Source: Thiosulfatihalobacter marinus (GTDB lineage: Bacteria; Pseudomonadota; Alphaproteobacteria; Rhodobacterales; Rhodobacteraceae). From it: a DNA stretch of 64,000 nucleotides. Positions 17,497 through 26,022 of this stretch are shown here, one piece after another. The notes beneath the pieces are model-generated. The model saw nothing but the letters and a program-made list of their open reading frames with translations. It made no database searches and was not told the origin of the DNA. The stretch lies in contig NZ_JAECRZ010000006.1 of the NCBI RefSeq assembly GCF_016019955.1, positions 1 to 64,000 on the forward strand. Reading direction: 5' to 3'. How positions within the stretch are numbered: position 1 is the stretch's first letter; each line of letters begins with the position of its first letter. The position numbers were made by a program, and so were the translations under genes.

Positions 17497-18236
17497 GCCT
17501 GATCACCGTCAGCAAACTTGGCAAGGCCCACGGGGCGCATCAGGCGCTGGCGGAAGTCGACATGACCATCGACAAGGGCGAGATCGTTACCATTGTCGGC
17601 CCGAACGGCTCTGGCAAGACCACGCTTTTACGCTGTATTATCGGGGCGTTACGCCCGGACAGCGGCAGCGTTTCCCGTGCCCCGGGCCTGCGGATCGGGT
17701 ATGTGCCCCAAAGCCTGGCGATTGATCCCACGCTGCCTTTGACCGTGAACCGGTTCCTGTCTTTGCCACGCCGTCGCACCCGGCCCGCGATTGGCGCGGC
17801 TCTGGCGCGCGCCGGGGTGCCGGGGCTGGAAGAGCGGCAGATGTCGGCGCTGTCGGGTGGCCAGTTCCAGCGCGCCCTGCTGGCGCGGGCCCTGCTGGAA
17901 GAACCCGACCTGCTGATCCTGGACGAACCCACCACCGGGCTGGATCAGCCCGGCGCGGCGGACCTGTATCGCCAGATCGAGCAGGTCCGTACCCAGACCG
18001 GCGCGGCGGTTCTGATGGTCAGCCATGACCTGCATGTGGTGATGAGCGCCAGCGATCGGGTGGTGTGCCTGAACGGGCATGTCTGCTGTCACGGCACGCC
18101 GGAAACGGTTGCCTCTGCGCCGGAATACCGGGCGCTGTTCGGCACCGGCACCCATGGCGCGCTGGCGCTCTACCGACATGCGCATGACCATCACCACCAC
18201 CATGATCACGGCGCGTTGGATGATCCCCATGCTTGA
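17493..18236 (+). CDS. znuC: Zinc ABC transporter ATP-binding protein ZnuC
   Basis: A 247-residue ABC ATPase. Walker A GPNGSGKTT (36-44), ABC signature LSGGQ (120-124), Walker B LLILDEP (140-146) and the switch His in VSHDLHVV are all present. The C-terminus ends in a histidine-rich tail (RHAHDHHHHHDHG), probably a zinc-binding extension as in several ZnuC proteins. It overlaps zur by 4 bases and znuB by 8 bases, so the three are translationally coupled. Confidence 0.93.
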   Translation: MSLITVSKLGKAHGAHQALAEVDMTIDKGEIVTIVGPNGSGKTTLLRCIIGALRPDSGSVSRAPGLRIGYVPQSLAIDPTLPLTVNRFLSLPRRRTRPAIGAALARAGVPGLEERQMSALSGGQFQRALLARALLEEPDLLILDEPTTGLDQPGAADLYRQIEQVRTQTGAAVLMVSHDLHVVMSASDRVVCLNGHVCCHGTPETVASAPEYRALFGTGTHGALALYRHAHDHHHHHDHGALDDPHA

Positions 18237-19023
18237 CGATTTCCTGATCCGCGCCGGGCTGGCCGGGATCGGTGTGGCGCTGGCTGCCGCGCCACTGGGC
18301 TGTTTCGTGGTCTGGCGCCGGATGGCCTATTTCGGGGATGCCACGGCCCATGCCGCGATCCTGGGCGTGGCGCTGTCGCTGGCGCTGGGAACCTCTGTTT
18401 TCACAGGGGCGCTGGCGATTGCGCTGGTGATGGCGGTGGCCGTGTCCAACCTGAGCGGGCGCGGCTATGCGATGGACACGCTGCTGGGGGTGGCGGCGCA
18501 TTCCGCGCTGGCCTTCGGGCTTGTGGCGGTCTCGTTTCTGCAAGGTGTGCGGGTTGATCTGATGGCCTATCTGTTCGGGGATATCCTGGCCGTTGGCAAG
18601 ACCGATCTGGCGGTGATCTGGGGCGGGGCGGGGCTTGTTCTGGGCCTGATGGCCTGGCGTTGGCAGGGGCTGTTGACCGCCACGCTGAACCCCGATCTGG
18701 CCTATGCCAGCGGGATCGACCCAAGGCGCGAACAGATGGTGCTGGCGCTGTCGCTGGCGCTGGTGGTGGCGGTGGCGATCAAGGTGGTGGGGGCCTTGTT
18801 GATCGTGGCGCTGCTGATCATTCCGCCCGCCGCGGCGCGGGCGCTGGCGCGCGGCCCCGAGGCCATGGCGCTGGGTGCCGCCGGGGTCGGTGCGGCGGCG
18901 GCGATGGCGGGGCTGTGGGTGTCCTATATGTATGACACCCCGGCGGGACCATCGATCGTAAGCGCGGCGGCAGTGATCTTCGGGTTGACCAATATCGCGG
19001 CGCGAATCGGGTTAACGCGCTGA
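18229..19023 (+). CDS. znuB: Zinc ABC transporter permease ZnuB
   Basis: A 264-residue inner-membrane permease of the ABC-3 family with about eight hydrophobic helices and the conserved SVVDHAAILGVAL-like coupling segment (AYFGDATAHAAILGVAL) and VKVVGALLIVALLIIPPAAA. ATG 18229 lies inside the last codons of znuC. It completes a ZnuABC importer with the divergent binding protein. No clear terminator follows before the MITE-like element. Confidence 0.92.
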   Translation: MLDDFLIRAGLAGIGVALAAAPLGCFVVWRRMAYFGDATAHAAILGVALSLALGTSVFTGALAIALVMAVAVSNLSGRGYAMDTLLGVAAHSALAFGLVAVSFLQGVRVDLMAYLFGDILAVGKTDLAVIWGGAGLVLGLMAWRWQGLLTATLNPDLAYASGIDPRREQMVLALSLALVVAVAIKVVGALLIVALLIIPPAAARALARGPEAMALGAAGVGAAAAMAGLWVSYMYDTPAGPSIVSAAAVIFGLTNIAARIGLTR

Positions 19024-19122
19024 TTTTCATGAATAACCCGTTTCGGCAACGCGTCGGTATCACGTCGGTTCCGCATCGGTCCCGATTGGCAAAATCCCGG
19101 CCTTGACGCAGCGCGCGGCGCA

Positions 19123-19390
19123 TTAGGGTCAGGACCCATTGATCCTGCACCACTGGCGCCAAATCCACGAAATATCGGGGGTTTGGCGCGCGCCGGACAT
19201 AGTGGCTCTATTTCCAAGCGTGCCAAGCCGCTGGGATGAGGTGGATTTGGCGTCCTGCGGATTTGACGGATTTGCCGCCTGACGTTCTTTCAATGCCTTG
19301 AAATAGACCCGCTATTCCTGCGGCATTGTACGTCGTCAGACAGCAAATCTGTTAAACCAGTGGTGCAGGATCAATGGGTCCTGACCCTAA
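19123..19390. mobile_element. MITE-like element with 34-base perfect terminal inverted repeats
   Basis: The 34 bases at 19123-19156 (starting TTAGGGTCAGGACCCATT) are repeated exactly in reverse complement at 19357-19390, enclosing 200 bases with no transposase. Further nested inverted repeats lie inside: CGCCAAATCCAC at 19157-19168 with its complement at 19241-19252, and CTATTTCCAAG near 19207 with CTTGAAATAG near 19300. The outer TA on both sides would fit a TA target duplication, but this is not proven. Likely a non-autonomous derivative of an insertion sequence. It sits between znuB and the TPR gene and its right repeat contains the TPR stop codon. Confidence 0.75.
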
Positions 19391-20664
19391 CCCCAGCCGG
19401 CAACCGGCGGCGCGTCGGCCAGCATCGGGCGGCGGGTTCGCAGCGCGCGGTGTGCCTCGTCCGTAAGGCCCAGCTTGAGCAGCAGGTTGGCCCAGGTCAG
19501 CTCCAGCAGGTCGCGCTGTGCCCGGCTGCCGCCCAGCCGCTCTGTCTGGGCCATCACCGGGGTCAGATCGGCCAGCGCCGCGCCCCAGTCCCCGCGCGCC
19601 ATGGCGCCCCAGGCGCGCGCCACCGGACCCACCAGATCCCCGGCATAGCCGCGACCGGCTTCGGCCAGCACCGCCAGCCTGTCGCCCTGCCCGGCCATCG
19701 CATGCGACAGCGCCGCGTGAATATCGGCAAAGCTTTGGCCCGGTGTCGGGAAATATTGTGCGGCGTAATCGCTGAGCGCCGCCCAGCGCGCCGGATCCAC
19801 CGCGATCCCGGCCAGTTCGGCGCGGTGATACATCGCCGCCGTGTCGGTGAGCACGTTGAGCGGCAGGCTGTGCCCGGCCCCCGGCACCGCGCCGCCGTCC
19901 AGCGCCCGCCACATGCCGGCCGCGTCCCCATCATGCAGCGCCCACAGCGCGGCGTGCCAGCTGAGATGCCCGTGCAGCAATCCGCGGCTGTCATAGCCTT
20001 GCATCCAGTCATCCAGAAAGGCCCGCCCGGTGTGGGTGCCGCCCGCCTCGTATTGCGCATGGGCCTTGAAATGCGCGCCGTTGGCATTTGCCGGGTTAAG
20101 CGCCAGCGCCCTGTCCATCAGCGTCAGCGCCGCGTCCGCCTGCCCGGTTTCGCACAGGGCAACCGAATGCATCGACATCATCCACCAGTCTTCGCCGTAA
20201 TGCGGCAGCAGCGCGGTGGTATAGGCCAGCAGATCCGCCTCGCGCCCGATCTTGCCGGAAAAGCCGATCAGCCCGAACACGCTGGAGCAAAGCTGCGCGA
20301 CCAGCGCGTCGCGCGGGAAATCCCGCACATGGGCAAGCACAAGGCGGCGCGTTTCGGCGGCGTTCCCCGCCAGAAGGGTGGCCATGGCCGCGATATGCTG
20401 TGCCTCGCGCCGGTCGTTGCTGCCGAGGCCGGTCGCCGTGGCAATCGCGGCCTGCGCACCGGGCATGTCACCACCCATCATCCGCGCCCGCGCCAGCGCG
20501 GCATGGCCCAGCGCAAAGCCGGGATCGGCCTGCACGCATTGCCCGAATGCCGCGACCGGCCCGAACTGTGCCGCAAGGAAAAGCTGTACGCCCCGGTCAT
20601 AGGCATCGCGCGCCCGTGAGGATGTGGTGGTGATGTCGTTTGAGTAACCGTCCTGTAACGCCAT
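19387..20664 (-). CDS. TPR-repeat protein (TTC38-like), 3' end altered by the MITE-like element
   Basis: A 425-residue helical-repeat protein resembling the tetratricopeptide protein 38 family: DPGFALGHAALARARMM, HIAAMATLLAGN, GEDWWMMSMHSVALCETGQ, HFKAHAQYEAG, LSWHAALWALHDGD and ERLGGSRAQRDLLELTWANLLLK. Molecular function is unknown; the family is thought to mediate protein interactions. The TAG stop (19387-19389) lies within the terminal repeat of the adjacent mobile element, so the natural C-terminus (probably a further 5-20 residues) has been replaced. Most of the fold is intact, so the protein may still work. Confidence 0.75.
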   Translation of the reverse strand: MALQDGYSNDITTTSSRARDAYDRGVQLFLAAQFGPVAAFGQCVQADPGFALGHAALARARMMGGDMPGAQAAIATATGLGSNDRREAQHIAAMATLLAGNAAETRRLVLAHVRDFPRDALVAQLCSSVFGLIGFSGKIGREADLLAYTTALLPHYGEDWWMMSMHSVALCETGQADAALTLMDRALALNPANANGAHFKAHAQYEAGGTHTGRAFLDDWMQGYDSRGLLHGHLSWHAALWALHDGDAAGMWRALDGGAVPGAGHSLPLNVLTDTAAMYHRAELAGIAVDPARWAALSDYAAQYFPTPGQSFADIHAALSHAMAGQGDRLAVLAEAGRGYAGDLVGPVARAWGAMARGDWGAALADLTPVMAQTERLGGSRAQRDLLELTWANLLLKLGLTDEAHRALRTRRPMLADAPPVAGWG

Positions 20665-20706
20665 CGGCTGCCCTCCTGTTTCCGGGATCAGCCTAGAGCA
20701 GAAAAT

Positions 20707-21951
20707 TCACCCTGTCAGCGCGGCGTGCACCAGGGCTTTGAGCTGGGGCCGCGTGGGATAGGAACTGGAGGGGGACAGCTGGGTGAAGAACACCACCGAC
20801 AGCGCCTCGGCCGGATCGATCCAGAAGAAGGTGGAGGCCATGCCGCCCCAGCTGAAATCGCCGATGCTGCCGGGACAGCGGGCGCGGCCCGGATCCAGCA
20901 CCACGGCACCGCCCAGACCGAACCCCATGCCCTCCATCGGCTGTTCGGCAAAGCTTTCCGGCCCCATCGAGGCGATGTCGCCGGGCAGGTGATTGGCGGT
21001 CATGAACCGCACCGTGCGATCCGACAACAGCCGCGCATCGCCCAGCGCCCCGCCCCGGCGCAGCATCTCGGCAAAGCGCAGGTAGTCGTCGATCGTGCCC
21101 ACCAGCCCGCCGCCGCCGGAATACAGGGACGCGTTCAGATAGGGCGCGCCCTGCGGCGCCTGGCTGAGGCGCAGCGTTTCACCGCCGCTGCGCGCCTCGT
21201 TCAACGCCATCGCGTCGCCTTCCAGCGGGGTATAAAGCGCGGCAAACCGGTCTTGTGTGCCTGGCATGACAGAAAACCCGGTTTCCGACATGCCCAGCGG
21301 ATCCAGGATTTCGGCGCGGAAGAATTCGTCCAGCGGCCGGCCCGAGACCACCTCGATCACGCGGCCAAGGATGTCGATGCCAACCGAGTATTCCCAGCGC
21401 GTGCCGGGATGAAACCCAAGCGGCAGCGCGGCGGTGCGGCTGGCCATGTCGGCCAGAGTGCCCTGTGTGGGGCCAAAGATGATCTTTTCGGCGTCCATGG
21501 CGCGGGCCAGCACACCGGGATTGAACGGATAGCTCAGCCCGCTGGTATGGGTGGCCAGCTGGTGCAGCGTGGGCGTGGGGCAGGGTTCGGTCTGATCCAG
21601 CATCACGGCGCCGGGCACCAGCGCGTGACAGTCGGCAAAGGCGGGGATGAATTCCGAAACCGGCGCGTCCAGATGGAACAGGCCGCGTTCGGCCAGCATC
21701 ATCAGGGCCACCGTGGTGACGGGTTTTGTCATCGAGTAAAGCCGCGCCACGGTATCGCGCGCGAACGGCAGACCGGCCTCGCGGTCGCGCAGACCGGTGG
21801 CGTGGTCGAACACGATATCGCCGCCCCGCGCGATCAGCAGCGAATTGCCGGCATATTTGCGATCGGCAACCAACCTGTCCATCCAGGCGCTTATCCACGC
21901 CAGCCGGCCGGGATCAAAGCCCCGCGCCTGTGCATCCGCCACGCCGATCAT
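20707..21951 (-). CDS. Serine hydrolase, class C beta-lactamase/EstB family
   Basis: A 414-residue member of the beta-lactamase (PF00144) family of esterases, DD-peptidases and relatives. SxxK is at residues 73-76 (LYSMTK) and the YxN-equivalent is Tyr188 in GTRWEYSVGIDILG; GGGGLVGTIDDYLRFAEML and FSWGGMASTFFWIDP complete the fold. No signal peptide is visible, which argues for a cytoplasmic esterase and not a periplasmic beta-lactamase. ATG 21951 follows GGGAGGGC. The frame stays open far upstream on this strand, but that region is antisense to the 982-residue gene and is not coding. Confidence 0.85.
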   Translation of the reverse strand: MIGVADAQARGFDPGRLAWISAWMDRLVADRKYAGNSLLIARGGDIVFDHATGLRDREAGLPFARDTVARLYSMTKPVTTVALMMLAERGLFHLDAPVSEFIPAFADCHALVPGAVMLDQTEPCPTPTLHQLATHTSGLSYPFNPGVLARAMDAEKIIFGPTQGTLADMASRTAALPLGFHPGTRWEYSVGIDILGRVIEVVSGRPLDEFFRAEILDPLGMSETGFSVMPGTQDRFAALYTPLEGDAMALNEARSGGETLRLSQAPQGAPYLNASLYSGGGGLVGTIDDYLRFAEMLRRGGALGDARLLSDRTVRFMTANHLPGDIASMGPESFAEQPMEGMGFGLGGAVVLDPGRARCPGSIGDFSWGGMASTFFWIDPAEALSVVFFTQLSPSSSYPTRPQLKALVHAALTG

Positions 21952-22155
21952 GATGCCCTCCCGGTCCTGTGACTTGTCCTTGCCCCCAGACTGCCCTTGG
22001 GAAACAAGGGCGGGCAAGGCGGTAAGAATACGTAGTTTCGCCATGTGCCGCGCGGGCGGGCAAATGTCACGGTCTTGTCGAGGTACAGGCGACGCCCCTT
22101 GGAACATGCAGCGGAATCGCCACATAGTTGGAAAGGCACAAGCGAGGGATCCCGG

Positions 22156-25104
22156 ATGCGACTGATCGGAACGGCACTGACCATCTGTTTCTTCCTGACC
22201 GGCGTGGCGCGGGCCGAACCGCTCAAGCTGTATGTGTTCGGCAACAGCCTGATCCACCACCTGACCGACAGTGACGAAACCAGCGCGCCGCACTGGATTG
22301 CCTATCTGGCGCGCGCGGCGGGCGAAGAGTTTGCGCTGGACGGGCAATGGGGGTTCATGCGCGATTTCGCCGGTGCGGACCGGCCCTCGGCCAACTGGCG
22401 CTTTGGCGCGGTGAACCGGGGCTGGACGCGGCAGTATCGCAATTTCGGCGATGTCGGCTGGGACGCGGTGATGTTCAACCCGGCCAATTTCATTCAGTAC
22501 CAGCCCGCCGACCGGCCCTATGACGGCAAGAATGACGACGGCAGTTCGCCCCTGTCGGCCACGCTGACGCTGATCGACCGGATGCAGCAGGAGGCCGCGC
22601 CAGAGCGGTTCATCCTGTACGAGGGCTGGGCCGACATGGCCGGGTATGCCCAGCCGTTTCCGCCCTCGGACCGCAAGTTGCGCGCCTATCTGCGCTACAA
22701 TGCGGGCGCCTATCATGACTGGTATGTGGATTACCTGGGCAAGCTGCGCGCCGCGCGGCCAAAGCTGCGCATCGACATGATCCCGGTGGCCAGCGTGCTG
22801 AGCGAGTTGCTGGATGGCGGTGTTCTGGACGGGCTGGGCGCGCAGGACCTGTATTCCGACGACGCGCCGCATGGCACGGCGACGCTGTATTTCCTGGCCG
22901 GGGCAATCACCTATGCCGGGTTGTTTGACACGCCGCTTCCCGAAACGCTGGACCTGCCCGAGACCATCCATGCGGATGTGCGGCTGTATTGGGACGCGGT
23001 GCGCGACGAGATCATGCGGATCATGCAGTCCCGGGACAGCGCCGGCGCGCCGATGCCGGCCACCGTCACGACCGCCGGAACCGGTGGCGCGCAACCTTTC
23101 GCAACCCCGGCGCGCGACCCGGCGCAGCAGGGCGGCGGCGGGCTGGGGCTGGCCGATCCGGCGCTGGCGATGGGGCTGGCGGGGATCAACGACTGGACCA
23201 CGCAGCACCCGTTCATCGACCGCATGAAAACCGCCCGCCGCTGGACCGGGCACCTGCCCGGCCAGTGGGGCGGGGTTGATCCCGACGAGATGGAAGCGCG
23301 CGGGCTGCTGGACGAAAACGGCTGGGTCTGGGGCATCCCCGGGGATATCGAGGCGGTCGAGGCGCTGTTGCTGACCGATCAGCCAGAGGCCGCCACCGGG
23401 CTGGCCGGGCGCTATCGCGTGACATGGGCCGGCGGCGGCACCCTGCGGGTGACGGGACGGGCGCGGGTGGTGCGGGACGATCCGGGCGAAATCTGGTTCG
23501 ACTACACACCGGGCGACGGGCCGGTGGGGCTGCGCATCGAGGCCACCGACCCGGCGCGCACCGGCGATTATATCCGCGACATCGCGGTGGTCGCCCAGGA
23601 TCAGATCCCGCTTTACGAGGCCGGCGCGGTGTTCAATCCCGACTGGATCGCGGTGGTCGACGATCTGCGCATGGTGCGGTTCATGAACTGGATGCAGACC
23701 AACGGGTCCACCATCCGCTCCTGGCAGGATCGCCCGCTGATCAGCGATTTTTCCTGGAGCTGGCGCGGCGTGCCGGTGGAAATCATGGTGCGGCTGGCCA
23801 ACGAGATCGGCGCCGATCCGTGGTTCACCATGCCGCATCTGGCGGATGACGATTACATGCGCCGCTTTGCCACCTATGTGCGTGACACTCTGGACCCCGG
23901 CCTGATGGCCTATGTGGAATATTCCAACGAGCTGTGGAACTGGGGGTTTCAACAGGCGCAATGGGCGCTGGCCGAGGCGGAAAAACGCTGGGGCGCGGGC
24001 GCGGCGGATGACGCCTGGATGCAGTTCGCGGGCATGAAGGCCGCCGGGATGGGCCGTATCTGGGGCGACGTGTTCGGCGACGCCGCCCATCAGCGGCTGG
24101 TGCGCGTGGCGGCCACCCACACCGACTGGCCCGGCCTGGAAAAGGGGCTGCTGGAGGCGCCGCTCTGGCAGAAAGAGGGCAACCCGCCCCCCGTCGCACA
24201 GTTCGATGCCTATGCGGTTACCGGTTATTTCGGCGTGGAACTGGGCATGGACGACGGCGCGCCCGGCGTGCTGGAGCGGCTGAGACGGGCGGCGGACAAG
24301 GCGCGCGCGGAGGGCGCGGCGCAGGGGCTGCAACGCGCGGCGCTGGATGCCTATGTCGAGGCGCGCAAATATGACGGGATGCACGGCCCCACCGCCGAGG
24401 CGCTGCGCAGCGGCAGCCTGCGCCACATCCTGACCAAGGCCCTGCCCTATCAGGCAAAGGTGGCGCGCGCTTATGATCTGGCGCTGGTCATGTACGAAGG
24501 CGGCAGCCATGTGGCCGGGGTGGGCGAATGGACCAACGTGCCCGAACTGACGGACTATTTTTCGGCCTTCAGCACCAGCGACGAGCTGGGCGTGTTGTAT
24601 GAAGAGCTTCTGAACGGATGGGCGGCGCTGGGCGGGCGCGGCTTCAACGCCTTTACCGATGTGGGCCAGCCGGGCAAATGGGGCAATTGGGGGCATCTGC
24701 GCCACCTGTGGGACAAGACCCCGCGCAACGACGCGCTGATCGCCTATAACCAACGCGGCGCGCATTGGGCCGAACCGCGCGCCGAGGGGGCATTTCTGCA
24801 TGGTGGCATCTTTGCCGGAAGCGACGGCGGCGACCGGCTGACCGGCACCGCCAAACGCGACATCCTTCTGGGCGGCGCGGGCGATGACGTTCTGGTGGCG
24901 CGCGGACGCGGCGACCTGTTGCATGGCGGCCCCGGCACTGACCGGGCCGAACTGCCCGGCAACCGCGCCGATTACCGGTTTTCGCGCGACGGCGCGCGCG
25001 TGCGGGCTCAGGGCGCGCAGGGCGATTACCTGCTGACCGGCATCGAGGCCGTGTCCTTTGCCGACAACCCGGCGCTGATCCTGCCCATTGCCGGGCTTTT
25101 GTGA
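22156..25104 (+). CDS. Large secreted SGNH-like / GH-A-like protein with C-terminal RTX-type repeats
   Basis: A 982-residue protein with a Sec signal peptide (MRLIGTALTICFFLTGVARA). The N-terminal part opens with KLYVFGNSLIHH (Ser31) and later has SDDAPHGTATLYF (His239), an SGNH-hydrolase-like pair. The C-terminal half resembles a clan GH-A glycosidase: YVEYSNELWNWGF with Glu592 as acid/base candidate and ALVMYEGGSH with Glu781 as nucleophile candidate. Near the end DRLTGTAKRDILLGGAGDD and GRGDLLHGGPGTD are calcium-binding RTX-type nonapeptides. GAGGGAT precedes ATG 22156. It stands upstream of polysaccharide genes on the same strand, so trimming, deacylation or binding of the exported polymer is plausible. 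The exact family is uncertain. Confidence 0.65.
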   Translation: MRLIGTALTICFFLTGVARAEPLKLYVFGNSLIHHLTDSDETSAPHWIAYLARAAGEEFALDGQWGFMRDFAGADRPSANWRFGAVNRGWTRQYRNFGDVGWDAVMFNPANFIQYQPADRPYDGKNDDGSSPLSATLTLIDRMQQEAAPERFILYEGWADMAGYAQPFPPSDRKLRAYLRYNAGAYHDWYVDYLGKLRAARPKLRIDMIPVASVLSELLDGGVLDGLGAQDLYSDDAPHGTATLYFLAGAITYAGLFDTPLPETLDLPETIHADVRLYWDAVRDEIMRIMQSRDSAGAPMPATVTTAGTGGAQPFATPARDPAQQGGGGLGLADPALAMGLAGINDWTTQHPFIDRMKTARRWTGHLPGQWGGVDPDEMEARGLLDENGWVWGIPGDIEAVEALLLTDQPEAATGLAGRYRVTWAGGGTLRVTGRARVVRDDPGEIWFDYTPGDGPVGLRIEATDPARTGDYIRDIAVVAQDQIPLYEAGAVFNPDWIAVVDDLRMVRFMNWMQTNGSTIRSWQDRPLISDFSWSWRGVPVEIMVRLANEIGADPWFTMPHLADDDYMRRFATYVRDTLDPGLMAYVEYSNELWNWGFQQAQWALAEAEKRWGAGAADDAWMQFAGMKAAGMGRIWGDVFGDAAHQRLVRVAATHTDWPGLEKGLLEAPLWQKEGNPPPVAQFDAYAVTGYFGVELGMDDGAPGVLERLRRAADKARAEGAAQGLQRAALDAYVEARKYDGMHGPTAEALRSGSLRHILTKALPYQAKVARAYDLALVMYEGGSHVAGVGEWTNVPELTDYFSAFSTSDELGVLYEELLNGWAALGGRGFNAFTDVGQPGKWGNWGHLRHLWDKTPRNDALIAYNQRGAHWAEPRAEGAFLHGGIFAGSDGGDRLTGTAKRDILLGGAGDDVLVARGRGDLLHGGPGTDRAELPGNRADYRFSRDGARVRAQGAQGDYLLTGIEAVSFADNPALILPIAGLL

Positions 25105-25197
25105 CACAGGCCCGGCCTGCCCGGCAAAATCCCCCTGCCCGGCCCTGATCCCATCTGTTAGGCTCTGGCGCAAGACAAGCAGGGCGCAGCAGCAGTC

Positions 25198-26022
25198 GTG
25201 ATCAGCATCATCATCCCGGCCAGTAACGAAGCCGCGCATATCGGCGCGTGCCTTGCGGCGTTGCTGAACTCGGACGGGCCTGAGGGCGCGCAGGTGGTGG
25301 TGGTGGCCAATGGCTGCACCGATGACACGGCGGACCGGGCGCGCGGCTTTGCCGGACAGGCGCGGGCGCGCGGCTGGCAGCTGCTGGTTCTGGAGTTGCC
25401 CGGGATCGGCAAGCCCGGCGCGCTGAACGCCGGTGACGGCGTTGCGCGCCACGACATGCGCGCCTATCTGGATGCCGATGTTGTGGTTGACGCGCCGCTG
25501 ATGGCCGACATTGCCGGGGCGCTGTCCACCGATCAGCCGCGGTATGCCAGCGGCCGTATGCGGCTGGCCCGCGCGCAAAGCCGGGCCACGCGCGCCTATG
25601 CCCGCATCTATGCGCGTGTGCCCTTTGTCACCCAGGACGTGCCCGGCGCCGGACTATTTGCGGTAAATGGCGCGGGGCGGGCGCGGTGGGGCGATTTCCC
25701 CGACATCATATCTGACGACACCTTTGTGCGGCTCAGCTTTGCGCCGCGGGAACGGATCGGCGTGGCGTCGGGCTATGACTGGCCGCTGGTCGAAGGGTTC
25801 GGCGCGCTGGTGCGGGTGCGCCGCCGCCAGAATGCCGGGGTGGCCGAGATCGCCCGGCTTTACCCGGACCTGCCCGGCAACGACGACACGCCGGCGGTGT
25901 CGGTGTGGCAAAAGCTGGGGCTGGCGCTGTCGGATCCGCCTGGCTTTGCGGTTTATGGCGGCGTGGCGCTGATCGTGAAGCTGACGCCGCAACGGCACGC
26001 CGCATGGGAGCGGGGCCGGTGA
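25198..26022 (+). CDS. Glycosyltransferase family 2
   Basis: A 274-residue GT2 enzyme. SIIIPASNEAAHIGACLAAL is the nucleotide-binding start, VVVVANGCTDDTAD the second strand, and AYLDADVVVDAPL gives the DxD motif; DIISDDTFVRLSF resembles the acceptor-site ED motif region. No transmembrane helix apart from a weak hydrophobic C-terminus. The start is GTG 25198; no ATG precedes the conserved domain. It overlaps the flippase gene (GTGA), so sugar addition to the lipid-linked precursor and its export are probably coupled. Confidence 0.82.
   Translation: MISIIIPASNEAAHIGACLAALLNSDGPEGAQVVVVANGCTDDTADRARGFAGQARARGWQLLVLELPGIGKPGALNAGDGVARHDMRAYLDADVVVDAPLMADIAGALSTDQPRYASGRMRLARAQSRATRAYARIYARVPFVTQDVPGAGLFAVNGAGRARWGDFPDIISDDTFVRLSFAPRERIGVASGYDWPLVEGFGALVRVRRRQNAGVAEIARLYPDLPGNDDTPAVSVWQKLGLALSDPPGFAVYGGVALIVKLTPQRHAAWERGR

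Noticed and set aside
18181-18230. CAT-rich stretch in znuC as a DNA repeat or binding array
   Set aside because: It is explained by the histidine-rich C-terminal tail of ZnuC, which is a plausible zinc-binding extension.
21952-25578. Extension of the serine hydrolase frame far upstream on the minus strand
   Set aside because: This stretch is antisense to the 982-residue secreted protein and to the GT2 gene; the family start is at ATG 21951 with a ribosome-binding site.
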